Both the position numbers and the translations under genes were made by a program. Positions 26,457-37,098 of a DNA stretch of 64,000 bases are shown here, one piece after another. Position 1 is the first letter of the stretch. Every line of letters begins with the position of its first letter. The DNA lies in NCBI RefSeq assembly GCF_042646165.1, contig NZ_JBHRTC010000008.1. One strand, 5' to 3'. The notes beneath the pieces were generated by a model that saw nothing but the letters and a program-made list of their open reading frames with translations, was not told where the DNA came from and searched no databases. This DNA comes from Microbaculum marinum (GTDB lineage: Bacteria > Pseudomonadota > Alphaproteobacteria > Rhizobiales > Tepidamorphaceae).

Positions 26457-27036
26457 CGTTGCGGGCCTCGTTCCGAAGAAAATCGTTGAATCAACGGTTT
26501 AGCGGGAGGGGGCTCACAGGTCCCGGTCCGGGAACCTCGGTGCGCAACTTTTTGGCTGCTAAGTCAATGACTTGGCGACAAGACGGGTCGGCCCCGGGGA
26601 TTCCCCGCCCCCGGCGCACCGATGGTCCCGGAGCGGAGGTATGACTCGGAGCGGAATTCGGTGCTCCGGATCATGCGTCATGGCATTTGGGTTTTGCCTG
26701 ACTCCTCAGTCGGTTGCCCGGAAGGGTATTAAGCCGGTCACATTCAGACGTCGGTTTTTTGACGGAATCTTAAACTCCGGCGGTTGCCTCCCCAGAGGCC
26801 GATGTGTATCTTCAAGTCATCGGCGGGGGCCGTCGATCACTCAATATTCTAGGCAACGAATGAATGCTTGTTTAACGAGCATCGGGGAAGTATTGCGATG
26901 TTGCACGGGAAGTGTTCGACCCTTGGAATACAAGTGTTCAGCATCCTCTACGTCGATAATTAATTCAGTCTAGTATCGAGCATCCCGGCGTCGGGCGGGT
27001 TCGAGTCAGCAAACAAATTCCATTCGTACAGAGCCG
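26457..27036 (+). other. Non-coding region upstream of the rhodanese-dnaA unit, rich in GANTC sites
   Basis: No convincing gene lies between the rpsT terminator and the rhodanese gene. The sequence turns markedly more AT-rich towards the right end. Six GANTC sites (CcrM methylation sequence) occur from 26488 to 27007: 26488, 26599, 26643, 26700, 26765 and 27003. The first sits in a small palindrome (CGTTGA-A-TCAACG). No TTATCCACA box or CtrA-type TTAA-N7-TTAA box was found. The region probably holds the dnaA promoter; a clear -35/-10 pair could not be assigned. Confidence 0.5.
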
Positions 27037-27516
27037 ATGACATCAAGCGTCTCCGGCGATCAGAAGAGGTGTGTGTCGATGCCCGCTGGTGGCTACAGGG
27101 CGGATCTCCCGTCGAGTGACGTCTGGCCGGAACTGGAGAAGGACTCTGAGGCAGTTCTCGTGGATGTGCGCAGCCGTGCGGAGTGGACATTTGTCGGCGT
27201 TCCGGATCTGTCGCCGGTCGCCCGGGAGCCGGTGCTGCTGGAATGGCAGCAGTATCCGGGTATGCAGGTCAACGGGCAGTTCGTCGGCGAGCTGAAGCGG
27301 CTGCTGGACGAACGTGGCGCGGGCGAGGATACGGCGATCTTTTTCCTCTGCCGGTCCGGCGGAAGGAGCGCTGCGGCGGCGGCGGCGATGGCCGCGGCGG
27401 GTTACAGCAATTGCGTCAACGTCTCCGACGGTTTCGAGGGGCCGGCCGACGAGGCCCGCCATCGCGGCACCGTCGCCGGCTGGAAGGCGGCCGGTCTGCC
27501 CTGGGTGCAGAGCTGA
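27037..27516 (+). CDS. Rhodanese-like domain protein
   Basis: Single-domain rhodanese of 159 aa. VLVDVRSRAEWTFVGVPDL is the first rhodanese motif and FFLCRSGGRSAAAAAAM the active-site loop, with catalytic Cys in CRSGGRS. The protein probably handles persulfide sulfur in the cytoplasm; no signal peptide is seen. Its stop codon overlaps a possible dnaA ATG (TGATG), so the two are coupled. A later start (ATG at 27079) preceded by AAGAGG is an alternative. Confidence 0.85.
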   Translation: MTSSVSGDQKRCVSMPAGGYRADLPSSDVWPELEKDSEAVLVDVRSRAEWTFVGVPDLSPVAREPVLLEWQQYPGMQVNGQFVGELKRLLDERGAGEDTAIFFLCRSGGRSAAAAAAMAAAGYSNCVNVSDGFEGPADEARHRGTVAGWKAAGLPWVQS

Positions 27517-27533
27517 TGACCGGAGGTATCGGG

Positions 27534-29186
27534 ATGGGACCCCGGGCCACGCAGAAGAAAGGATGGGAAATGGAACTGGGACAGAGCGGCGCGCCGAGAC
27601 TGATCGACGATGAGGCGATCGACCGTGTCGAAATGCCGGGCGGGGGGGCATCCGCGGGCTGCGACGGTGGCGGCCGGCCGGCGGCGCTCGACGGGCGGGA
27701 CGATCGCGACGACCAACGGGGCGACAGGAGAAAAGCCGTGCGCGCGGGTAGCGGTGACCACAGCGATGCCTGGGGGCGGATCTTCAAGCGCATGCGGGCG
27801 GAGTTCGGGGAGGACATCTACCGGAGCTGGTTCAAGGGCCTTGCGTTCGTCGAGGTTTCCGGCATGACCGCCGTGCTGTCGGTTCCGACGCCGTTCCTCA
27901 GGATGTGGCTGCGGACAAACTACGGAACGCGGATCCTTGCGCTGTGGCGCGCCGAGAACGTCGGTGTCGAGCGCATCGATATCCGGGTGCGCGGCGTGGA
28001 GACGGCGCAGGCGGCGGAGAAATCCCAGTCCCAGGCCGCCGCGGTCGTCCGGCGCCCGAAGGAAATCACCGGCGCGGAAGCCGGCGCGGCAAAGGCTGCC
28101 GGGAAGCCGCAGTCCGCGCAGGGCGGGCCGCTCGACAGCGCGCCGCTCGATCCGCGCTACCGCTTCAGCTCGTTTGCGGTCGGCGCATCCAACAAGATCG
28201 CCCACGATACGGCGCTGGCCATGGCGCGCGCCGGTTCCGAGGGGACGATGTTCAATCCGCTGTTCATCCACGGCGGCGTCGGGCGCGGCAAGACCCACCT
28301 GCTCCACGCGATCGCCTGGGAGGCGGCGGCGGCCAATCCCCAGCGGCGCATCCTGTACATGTCCGCCGACCAGTTCGTGTTCCGCTTCGTCGCCGCGTTG
28401 CGCAGCGACTCGGCGATCGGCTTCAAGGAAGCGCTGCGCTCGATCGACCTGCTGCTCATCGACGACCTGCAGTTCCTGCAGGGCAAGGCCACTCACCGCG
28501 AGTTCGGGCACACCATGAGCGCGATGATCGAGGGCTGCCGGCAGGTCGTCATCGTCGCCGATCGCCCGCCCACCGAACTGGACGGGTTCGACGAGCGCAC
28601 CCGCTCGCGCCTCGCCGGCGGACTGGTAGCCGGCATCGGCAACCAGGAGCTGGCGCTGCGCCGGCAGATCCTCGAGGCGCGCGTCAAGGCGCTGGCCGAC
28701 CGCGGCCAGAAGATCGAACTGCCGGCGGAAGTGCTCGACTACGTGGCCCGGCACGTCTCCTCCTCGGGCCGCGAGCTGGAAGGCGCGCTGAACCGGCTGG
28801 CGGCGTACTGCTGCTATGCCGGGATGCCGATCACGGTGGACCTCGCCGAGCGCGTGATCCGCGACCTCGTCGCCGCGCAGGAGCGCCCGCAGATCCGCAT
28901 TGAGGACATCCAGCGGGTGGTCGCCGGCCACTATCAGGTCAGCCGCTCCGACCTCGTGTCGAGCCGCCGCACGCGGGCCATCGTCGTGCCCCGGCAGATC
29001 GCCATGTATCTGGCCAAGGTGCTGACGCCGCGCTCGCTGCCGGAAATCGGTCGCCGCTTCGGCAACCGCGATCACACCACGGTGCTGCACGCGGTGCGCA
29101 AGATCGAGGGGCTGATCGGCAACGACAAGGGACTTGCCCGTGACATCGAGGCGCTGCGGCGCCGGATCGAGGACGGGGAGGCCTGA
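27534..29186 (+). CDS. dnaA: Chromosomal replication initiator protein DnaA
   Basis: Replication initiator ATPase. Domain I contains WGRIFKRMRAEFGEDIYRSWFKGL. The AAA+ core has Walker A in GGVGRGKTHLLHA, where R replaces the common L of GGVGLGKTH, and Walker B in LLIDDLQFLQGK. Domain IV ends in the DnaA signature NRDHTTVLHAVRKIE. The start is uncertain: ATG 27534 has GGAGGT six bases upstream; ATG 27516 overlaps the rhodanese stop; ATG 27570 has AAAGGA. The N-terminal 60 residues before domain I are Gly/Asp/Arg-rich and not conserved. Confidence 0.96.
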   Translation: MGPRATQKKGWEMELGQSGAPRLIDDEAIDRVEMPGGGASAGCDGGGRPAALDGRDDRDDQRGDRRKAVRAGSGDHSDAWGRIFKRMRAEFGEDIYRSWFKGLAFVEVSGMTAVLSVPTPFLRMWLRTNYGTRILALWRAENVGVERIDIRVRGVETAQAAEKSQSQAAAVVRRPKEITGAEAGAAKAAGKPQSAQGGPLDSAPLDPRYRFSSFAVGASNKIAHDTALAMARAGSEGTMFNPLFIHGGVGRGKTHLLHAIAWEAAAANPQRRILYMSADQFVFRFVAALRSDSAIGFKEALRSIDLLLIDDLQFLQGKATHREFGHTMSAMIEGCRQVVIVADRPPTELDGFDERTRSRLAGGLVAGIGNQELALRRQILEARVKALADRGQKIELPAEVLDYVARHVSSSGRELEGALNRLAAYCCYAGMPITVDLAERVIRDLVAAQERPQIRIEDIQRVVAGHYQVSRSDLVSSRRTRAIVVPRQIAMYLAKVLTPRSLPEIGRRFGNRDHTTVLHAVRKIEGLIGNDKGLARDIEALRRRIEDGEA

Positions 29187-29194
29187 GGCCTCCT

Positions 29195-29236
29195 CCATCC
29201 ACCGCGCGTCCACCGTCTTTCCACCGGCCATCCACA
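29195..29236 (+). promoter_or_regulatory. Array of four DnaA-box-like TCCAC repeats at 11-bp spacing
   Basis: TCCAC, the core of the DnaA box TTATCCACA, begins at 29198, 29209, 29220 and 29231, always on the same strand and exactly one helical turn apart. The fourth 9-mer, CCATCCACA, matches 7 of 9 consensus positions; the others match fewer. The array begins nine bases after the dnaA stop, in the dnaA-dnaN gap where many bacteria place oriC or DnaA-controlled dnaN sites. Confidence 0.55.
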
Positions 29237-29296
29237 CCCTGTCGACAGGTGCGGCGACAGGCTCCCGCCGGCCCGCCAGCCGGGTGGCTGTCCCGC

Positions 29297-29365
29297 ACTT
29301 GCAAAGCGGCGGCTTTGTAGGCAAGTTCTCCGTCCTTTCCCGTTGGGTGGGGCCTCTTTGCAAAG
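29297..29365 (+). other. Two dyads upstream of dnaN
   Basis: CAAAGC-GGCG-GCTTTG (29302-29317) is flanked by ACTTG and CAAGT, giving an extended hairpin over 29297-29326. A perfect palindrome CTTTGCAAAG follows at 29356-29365. They could be a terminator for dnaA or binding sites in the dnaN promoter; no T-run follows. Confidence 0.4.
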
Positions 29366-29428
29366 GGGTGGGACATCAGGGTCCGGCGGGCTTCGCGTCC
29401 GGCCGGTGAGACGACAGGATTCCTCGCC

Positions 29429-30547
29429 ATGCGAGTCACGCTCGAACGCGCCGCGTTTCTGAAGTCGCTCGGACACGTGCATCGTGTGGTCGAGCGGCGA
29501 AACACAATTCCGATCCTTTCCAACGTGCTGGTCCGGGTCGACGGCACGACCTTGCAGCTCAAGGCGACGGATCTGGACATCGAGGTCGTCGAGACCGTCT
29601 CCGCCGACGTCTCCCAGCCCGGCGCCACCACGGTGCCGGCCCACGTCATCTACGACATCGTCCGCAAGCTGCCGGACGGCGCGCAGGTGCAGCTCGAATC
29701 GGGACCCGATTCGGGCACCATAGTGCTGTCGGCCGGCCATGCCCGCTTTTCGCTGCAGACCCTGCCGGAATCGGATTTTCCCGACATCACCGCAGGCGAG
29801 TTCACCCACCGCTTCATGGTGCCGGCCGTCGGCCTGAAGCGGCTGATCGACAAAACCCAGTTCGCGATCTCCCAGGAGGAGACGCGCTACTACCTGAACG
29901 GAATCTACCTGCACGCCGTCGACGCCGACGCCGGGCCGATGCTGCGCGCCGTGGCCACCGACGGTCACCGCCTCGCCCGCGTCGAGATCGACGGTCCCGA
30001 CGGCGCCTCGGGCATGCCCGGCATCATCGTGCCGCGCAAGGCGGTGCAGGAGCTGCAGCGCCTGCTGGAAGATCCCGAGGAGGCCGTCGGCGTCGAGCTG
30101 TCGACCAACAAGATCCGCTTCACCATCGGACAGGTCGTGCTGACCTCCAAGCTCATCGACGGAACCTTCCCGGACTACGGCCGCGTCATCCCGACGGGCA
30201 ACGAGAAGATCATGACGGTCGACCGGGAGTCCTTCGGACGCGCCGTCGATCTCGTCTCCACCGTCTCCAGCGAGCGCGGCCGTGCCGTCAAGCTGGCCAT
30301 GAGCGACGACAACCTGGTGCTGACGGTCAACAATCCCGATTCCGGCAGCGCCACCGAGGAGATCCCCGTCGGCTATTCGGCCGACGCGCTGGAGATCGGC
30401 TTCAATGCCCGTTATCTGCTCGACATCATCGGGCAGCTGGAGACGGGCGAGGCCCGTTTCGAGCTCGCCGACCCGGGCTCGCCGACGCTGATCTGCGACG
30501 ATGGCGACCGCGCCTCCCTCTACGTGCTGATGCCGATGCGGGTCTAG
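29429..30547 (+). CDS. dnaN: DNA polymerase III beta sliding clamp
   Basis: Processivity clamp, 372 aa, full family length with three clamp domains. Landmarks are VVERRNTIPILSNVLVRV at the N-terminus, RHYLNGIYLH-like ETRYYLNGIYLHAVDADAG, ATDGHRLARVEI, and the C-terminal LCDDGDRASLYVLMPMRV-type end. It follows dnaA after a 242-bp gap with repeats and is followed by recF. Confidence 0.97.
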   Translation: MRVTLERAAFLKSLGHVHRVVERRNTIPILSNVLVRVDGTTLQLKATDLDIEVVETVSADVSQPGATTVPAHVIYDIVRKLPDGAQVQLESGPDSGTIVLSAGHARFSLQTLPESDFPDITAGEFTHRFMVPAVGLKRLIDKTQFAISQEETRYYLNGIYLHAVDADAGPMLRAVATDGHRLARVEIDGPDGASGMPGIIVPRKAVQELQRLLEDPEEAVGVELSTNKIRFTIGQVVLTSKLIDGTFPDYGRVIPTGNEKIMTVDRESFGRAVDLVSTVSSERGRAVKLAMSDDNLVLTVNNPDSGSATEEIPVGYSADALEIGFNARYLLDIIGQLETGEARFELADPGSPTLICDDGDRASLYVLMPMRV

Positions 30548-30641
30548 GCGCCACGGGCGAGCACGGGTCGAAGCGCGGTGGGTTCCGAGTGCCGAACGCG
30601 CTCGGCCTGAGGCCCGGGCGCAGGATAGGGTAGCGGGGAGG

Positions 30642-31832
30642 GTGCCTGCCCTGCCGAATTCCGGATTTTCCCTTGCTGAGAACGGCGAGCGCGGCGGCGG
30701 CCGCGTCTCGATCTCGCGCCTGACGCTGACCGACTTCCGCAACTACGCGGGCCTGCGGCTCGACCTCGATCCGCGGCCGGTGGTGCTGACCGGGGCGAAC
30801 GGCGCCGGGAAGACCAACCTGCTCGAGGCGGTCTCCTACCTGACGCCCGGCCGCGGCCTGCGGGCCGCCCAGCTCGACAGCGTCATCCGGCTGGGTGCGG
30901 GCGCGTTCGCGGTCGCCGCCGGCGTCGACCGGCGGGCCGGCGGGCCGGACGTCGGTGCGATCGACATCGGCACCGGCTTCCGGCGTGGCGACAGCGGTCG
31001 CGTGGTCCGCGTGAACCACGAGCCGGCGCCCTCCGTCAGCGTGCTGGGCGAGATCGTCCGGGCGCTCTGGCTGACGCCGGCCATGGACGGGCTGTTCACC
31101 GGCCCGGCCTCCGACCGCCGCCGCTTCCTCGATCGCCTCGTCCTGACGCTCGATCCCGGTCACGCGAGCCGTGTCGCCGACTTCGAGAAGGCGATGCGGC
31201 AGCGCAACCGTCTGCTGGAGGACTTCAGGGGCAACGACCGCTGGCTCGGCAGCGTCGAACATGCCATGGCCGAACTCGGCGTCGCCGTGTCCACGGCGCG
31301 CGCCGGCGCCGTGCGGCGGTTGACCGAGGCGCTCCGGCAGCGGGCGGGCGGGGTCTTTCCAGATCCCGAAATCGCGATCGAGGGCGCGTTCGAGACGGGC
31401 GCCGGCGACCAGCGTCCTTCGCTCGAGGTCGAGGAGGCCTACCGCGAGGAGCTCGGTCTCGGGCGGGCCCGTGACGCGGCAGCCGGCAGGACACTCTCCG
31501 GCCCGCACCGCAGCGACCTGTCGGTCATCCACCGCGGCCGCGGCGTGCCCGCGGCTCTCGCCTCCACAGGCGAGCAGAAGGGTCTGCTGATCGCCCTGAT
31601 ACTGGCCCATGCCCGCCTGGTCGCGGACGCCTCCGGGGGCGTTGCGCCGCTGCTGCTGCTGGACGAGATTGCCGCCCATCTCGACGACATGCGCCGCTCC
31701 GCCCTGTTTGCCGAGATCCTGGCGCTCGGCGCCCAGGCCTGGATGACCGGCACCGACCGCGCCCTGTTCACCGACATCGCCGCCGACGCGCAGTGCCTCG
31801 AGGTGGCGGACGGCCGGCTTTCGCCGGTCTGA
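30642..31832 (+). CDS. recF: DNA replication and repair protein RecF
   Basis: ABC-type ATPase of recombinational gap repair. It starts with the typical SISRLTLTDFRNYAGLRLDLDPRPVVLTGANGAGKTNLLEAVSYL, in which GANGAGKTN is Walker A. The C-terminal signature SGPHRSDL, the STGEQKGLLIALILAHA signature helix and the Walker B LLLLDEIAAHLD are present. No ATG fits; a GTG 21 codons before the first conserved residue is used, giving 396 aa. A later start is possible. Confidence 0.94.
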   Translation: MPALPNSGFSLAENGERGGGRVSISRLTLTDFRNYAGLRLDLDPRPVVLTGANGAGKTNLLEAVSYLTPGRGLRAAQLDSVIRLGAGAFAVAAGVDRRAGGPDVGAIDIGTGFRRGDSGRVVRVNHEPAPSVSVLGEIVRALWLTPAMDGLFTGPASDRRRFLDRLVLTLDPGHASRVADFEKAMRQRNRLLEDFRGNDRWLGSVEHAMAELGVAVSTARAGAVRRLTEALRQRAGGVFPDPEIAIEGAFETGAGDQRPSLEVEEAYREELGLGRARDAAAGRTLSGPHRSDLSVIHRGRGVPAALASTGEQKGLLIALILAHARLVADASGGVAPLLLLDEIAAHLDDMRRSALFAEILALGAQAWMTGTDRALFTDIAADAQCLEVADGRLSPV

Positions 31833-31984
31833 CGATCATGCCTTGGCGTCGACGAGGCCGGGACAACGGAGATCCCGCCTGCGTCAGGCAACGCCCGTTC
31901 GCCGCGAAACCGCTGGCTGGCCCCCGTCCGAAACCTCCTCTGAGGGTCAAGTCGTTGTCTACCGGGCAGATCACTGAGCGAATA

Positions 31985-33586
31985 TCACAAATGTCGGTTG
32001 TTTTGCGGTGGACGCCACATCTCGCGCCAGGCACTCGGCTGCCACCATGGAAGAATCTGGGAGGGATTTTCGTCAGGCTTCCAGATTTTCAGAATTCGCC
32101 AGGCTACCAGCAGCTTTTCGCTTTCCGCGATTCGGAAGCATTGGAAACCGATGGCGACGTGAGTCCCATTTCTGGTTTTGAAGCCAGCCAGATAGCTCGA
32201 TCCAATACGCAGTGGCGCCGAATTCTCAAAATAGCGCGTCAGATCATTGTCCCTGTCCGGCTGCGCCTGAGGATCAAATACATCGTTGTTTTCGTACGGC
32301 GGCAACAGATCAAACGAGAAGTTTTCGCTGTTGGGAAAGTCCCCCTGTGCGAGCCGCTCGATGGGTTGATCACCCAGGCATCTTATGAAGGCGCGACTGT
32401 CCTCGTGGTTTGCCACCGAGATTCGGTTTCCGTCGAGACTATCGCCATCAGTCAACGCGATCCGGAGCAGATATCCCCCGTGGCGCCTTAATGCAAAGTC
32501 GTAGGATGAGCCGCCGCCGTCCACCGACGGCGCGAGGGCGAGTGATCGGGGCGCAAGGATACACAGGCCGGCCCCGGTGCACTCCAACAAGGCGAACAAA
32601 CGTTCCTCGAACGCTTCCACCGAAAGGGCCCGTGGCGGCGTGTTTGTTTCGTCCGACTGCTTCAGAGCCGCCGAGGCAAATATCTCCCAGTCGGTGCCCG
32701 TCATCAGGCGGGGATACTTCAACCTCTGTCGAAATGTTTCCGAAACACTGCGCATTGCGGGTTCGAAAGGAATTCTCCGAATTGCGGCCTGAACGATGTT
32801 TATCGGATGCCGCCGAAAGGCTTTCTGCAATGCAATTTGTTGGAGGACAGCTCGGGAACGTGACCGCTCCAGCGGGTCTGGGGGTCGAGTGACTTCCCGC
32901 CGTTCGAACGAGCGCAGGGCCCAGAAGGCAAGCTGATTTCGATTGTCCACGAAGTCCCGGGCCATCTTCCATCTAAGAACGAAGCAAATTGCCGTGAGCA
33001 GGAGCACGAGTTGCCACACGCGATCCGGGGACTTGGACAGGCTTCCGCCCTCCAGCGCCCAGGCCAGCGCGGCCGCGAGTGCGATCAGAAGTGCTCCATA
33101 GTACCGATGCAGCGTACTGGAGCGATCTATCAGATGTTGGTACGGGTTGTTCCCGCCGGATTCGGCAGCTTCTTTTATCGTATCGTCAATCAGATTGCCC
33201 AGCACCACGCCGATTTCATTCAGATTGGGCGGTAGTCGCAACACTACGGCGGCATGGCTGATCACAAAGTCGTCGTAACGGACGCGGTGCACCACGCCGA
33301 AAAGCGGAAGCGAGGATACGAGATTCATCGCCCACTGGAATACGGTCAGGTATCCTATTCCAAGGAAAACGAGCACGTACCATCGTTCGACGTTAAGGCC
33401 GATTGCTTTCAGTGAGGAATCGATGATGTTCGTCAAAGAGCTCCAGGCCGTTTCTCCGCTCGGCAGGACGTCCGGTCGCAAAACCCACGCGCTAATCAGG
33501 GCAAAGAGCAGCGCGTGAACAAGGATCGCGGGGGCATAGCGGCCGATTGTAGAGACGGTATCGTCGAGTAACTTCGTTGGGTTCAT
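31985..33586 (-). CDS. Orphan membrane protein with large C-terminal soluble domain, unknown function
   Basis: A 533-aa protein that I do not recognise. Hydrophobic segments lie at about residues 18-36, 70-96, 163-179 and 190-205. A basic stretch (RSFERREVTRPPDPLERSRSR) follows at about 225, then a roughly 320-residue soluble part rich in aromatic and acidic residues. By eye its base composition is more AT-rich than the surrounding genes, as are its flanks. It sits alone, convergent with recF and divergent from the LysE gene, inside the usually compact dnaN-recF-gyrB region. This suggests acquisition. No transposase or flanking direct repeat was found. Confidence 0.7.
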   Translation of the reverse strand: MNPTKLLDDTVSTIGRYAPAILVHALLFALISAWVLRPDVLPSGETAWSSLTNIIDSSLKAIGLNVERWYVLVFLGIGYLTVFQWAMNLVSSLPLFGVVHRVRYDDFVISHAAVVLRLPPNLNEIGVVLGNLIDDTIKEAAESGGNNPYQHLIDRSSTLHRYYGALLIALAAALAWALEGGSLSKSPDRVWQLVLLLTAICFVLRWKMARDFVDNRNQLAFWALRSFERREVTRPPDPLERSRSRAVLQQIALQKAFRRHPINIVQAAIRRIPFEPAMRSVSETFRQRLKYPRLMTGTDWEIFASAALKQSDETNTPPRALSVEAFEERLFALLECTGAGLCILAPRSLALAPSVDGGGSSYDFALRRHGGYLLRIALTDGDSLDGNRISVANHEDSRAFIRCLGDQPIERLAQGDFPNSENFSFDLLPPYENNDVFDPQAQPDRDNDLTRYFENSAPLRIGSSYLAGFKTRNGTHVAIGFQCFRIAESEKLLVAWRILKIWKPDENPSQILPWWQPSAWREMWRPPQNNRHL

Positions 33587-33804
33587 GTCGCTACCAACAA
33601 AATTGGTCTCAAAGGAGCCCGGCTCACTTTGTCGAATCTGGTCGATTCACAAGCGTACAGCTTGCTTACTCGTGCGCTGGATTGCTTATACCATCTTGCC
33701 GAGCGGTTTAATAAAAAGAAGACAAAGGTCTTGGCACTCAAGGCTCGGTAGCTTGACCGCAGCCCGCTTCCCGCTGGACCCGATTTCCGATAGGACAATC
33801 GCCC

Positions 33805-34416
33805 ATGGATTGGACGAGCCTCATCACCTTTGCCGCCGCGCTGGCGCTGGCCGCGTCGATCCCCGGGCCGGGGATCGCGGCGATCGTCGCGCGTGCGCTC
33901 GGTGCGGGTTTTCGCCGGACGCTGCCGATGATGCTGGGTCTGATCGTCGGCGACCTGATCTTTCTGTCGGCCGCCGCGCTCGGCCTCGGCGTGATCGCGG
34001 CGACGTTCGGCGGGGTCTTCACCGTCATCCGCTGGGCCGGTGCCGCCTATCTCGTCTATCTGGCGTTGCGGCTCTTCATGGCGCGGCCGGACGCGGCCGC
34101 CTTGCCGCCGGGGACGACGTCCGGAGCCGGCGCCTTCTTCGCCGGGCTGTTCGTCACCCTCGGCAATCCTAAGGTGATCCTGTTCTACCTGGCGCTGCTG
34201 CCGACGATCGTCGATCTCGGCGGGCTGACGCTGCTAGGTTTCGCGGAGATGGCGGCGATCGTTTTCGTGGTACTTGTGGTCGTGCTCGCGCCCTACGCGG
34301 CGCTTGCTGCGAGGGCGCGCGGCTTCTTTGCCAACTCGCGCGCGCGGCGGATTCTCAACCGGATCGCGGGAGCGGCCATGATCGGCGCGGCCGCCGCCAT
34401 TGCCACCCGCGGCTAA
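33805..34416 (+). CDS. LysE/RhtB-family exporter
   Basis: A 203-aa inner-membrane protein of the LysE/RhtB amino acid or metabolite efflux family, with about six hydrophobic segments. The N-terminal SIPGPGIAAIVARALGAGFRRTLPMMLGLIVGDL matches the family's PGP motif region, and FVTLGNPKVILFYLALLPTIVD is the second signature. The substrate is not predictable. It lies between the orphan membrane gene and gyrB. Confidence 0.9.
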   Translation: MDWTSLITFAAALALAASIPGPGIAAIVARALGAGFRRTLPMMLGLIVGDLIFLSAAALGLGVIAATFGGVFTVIRWAGAAYLVYLALRLFMARPDAAALPPGTTSGAGAFFAGLFVTLGNPKVILFYLALLPTIVDLGGLTLLGFAEMAAIVFVVLVVVLAPYAALAARARGFFANSRARRILNRIAGAAMIGAAAAIATRG

Positions 34417-34429
34417 GTCCCTGGGACAA

Positions 34430-34458
34430 CTTGAAAATCGGCCGTGAAATCCCCATAT
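34430..34458 (+). promoter_or_regulatory. Heat-shock-like promoter upstream of gyrB
   Basis: CTTGAAA at 34430-34436, a 14-bp spacer and CCCCATAT at 34451-34458 match the E. coli sigma-32 consensus CTTGAAA-N11/16-CCCCATNT exactly. A housekeeping reading is also possible (TTGAAA, 17 bp, CATATC). An 8-bp inverted repeat, GAAAATCG (34433-34440) and CGATTTTC (34468-34475), brackets the -10. Confidence 0.5.
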
Positions 34459-34481
34459 CGGGCATGACGATTTTCGTCCTG

Positions 34482-34504
34482 CGGGGCTCGGCAACCGAGC
34501 CCCG
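34482..34504 (+). other. Perfect hairpin in the gyrB leader
   Basis: CGGGGCTCGG and CCGAGCCCCG form a perfect 10-bp stem with a CAA loop, about 65 bp after the LysE stop and 100 bp before gyrB. It may end the LysE transcript or structure the gyrB leader; no T-run follows. Confidence 0.5.
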
Positions 34505-34603
34505 GAAATGCTAGGATGTCATTGATTCTTCATGTCCTTCCGGCGCTCGGCGCGACCGGGGCGAGCTCATCGCAGGGACCGGTTAGAGAAACGGAAACAG
34601 CAG

Positions 34604-37030
<2,427 letters not shown>

Positions 37031-37061
37031 GGCGCTGTCCCGCCTCATGCGGCCCCGGTTC

Positions 37062-37089
37062 GGGCCGCACCGGACATCCGGTGCGGCCC
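37062..37089 (+). terminator. Bidirectional hairpin after gyrB
   Basis: GGGCCGCACCGG and CCGGTGCGGCCC form a perfect 12-bp stem with an ACAT loop between gyrB and a convergent gene. No T-run is present, but the stem is very stable and serves both strands. Confidence 0.65.
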
Positions 37090-37098
37090 ATTGGCTGG

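Noticed and set aside
26572..26973. A 133-codon open frame in the rpsT-rhodanese gap
   Set aside because: Composition is irregular, no ribosome binding site or family pattern is seen, and the region looks regulatory.
26457..27036. Replication origin in the rpsT-dnaA gap
   Set aside because: No DnaA boxes close to TTATCCACA and no CtrA-type boxes were found; only GANTC sites and AT-richness are present, so an origin is not claimed.
33583..33798. A 71-codon open frame upstream of the orphan membrane protein gene
   Set aside because: It overlaps the probable promoter region, has no ribosome binding site and no recognisable feature.
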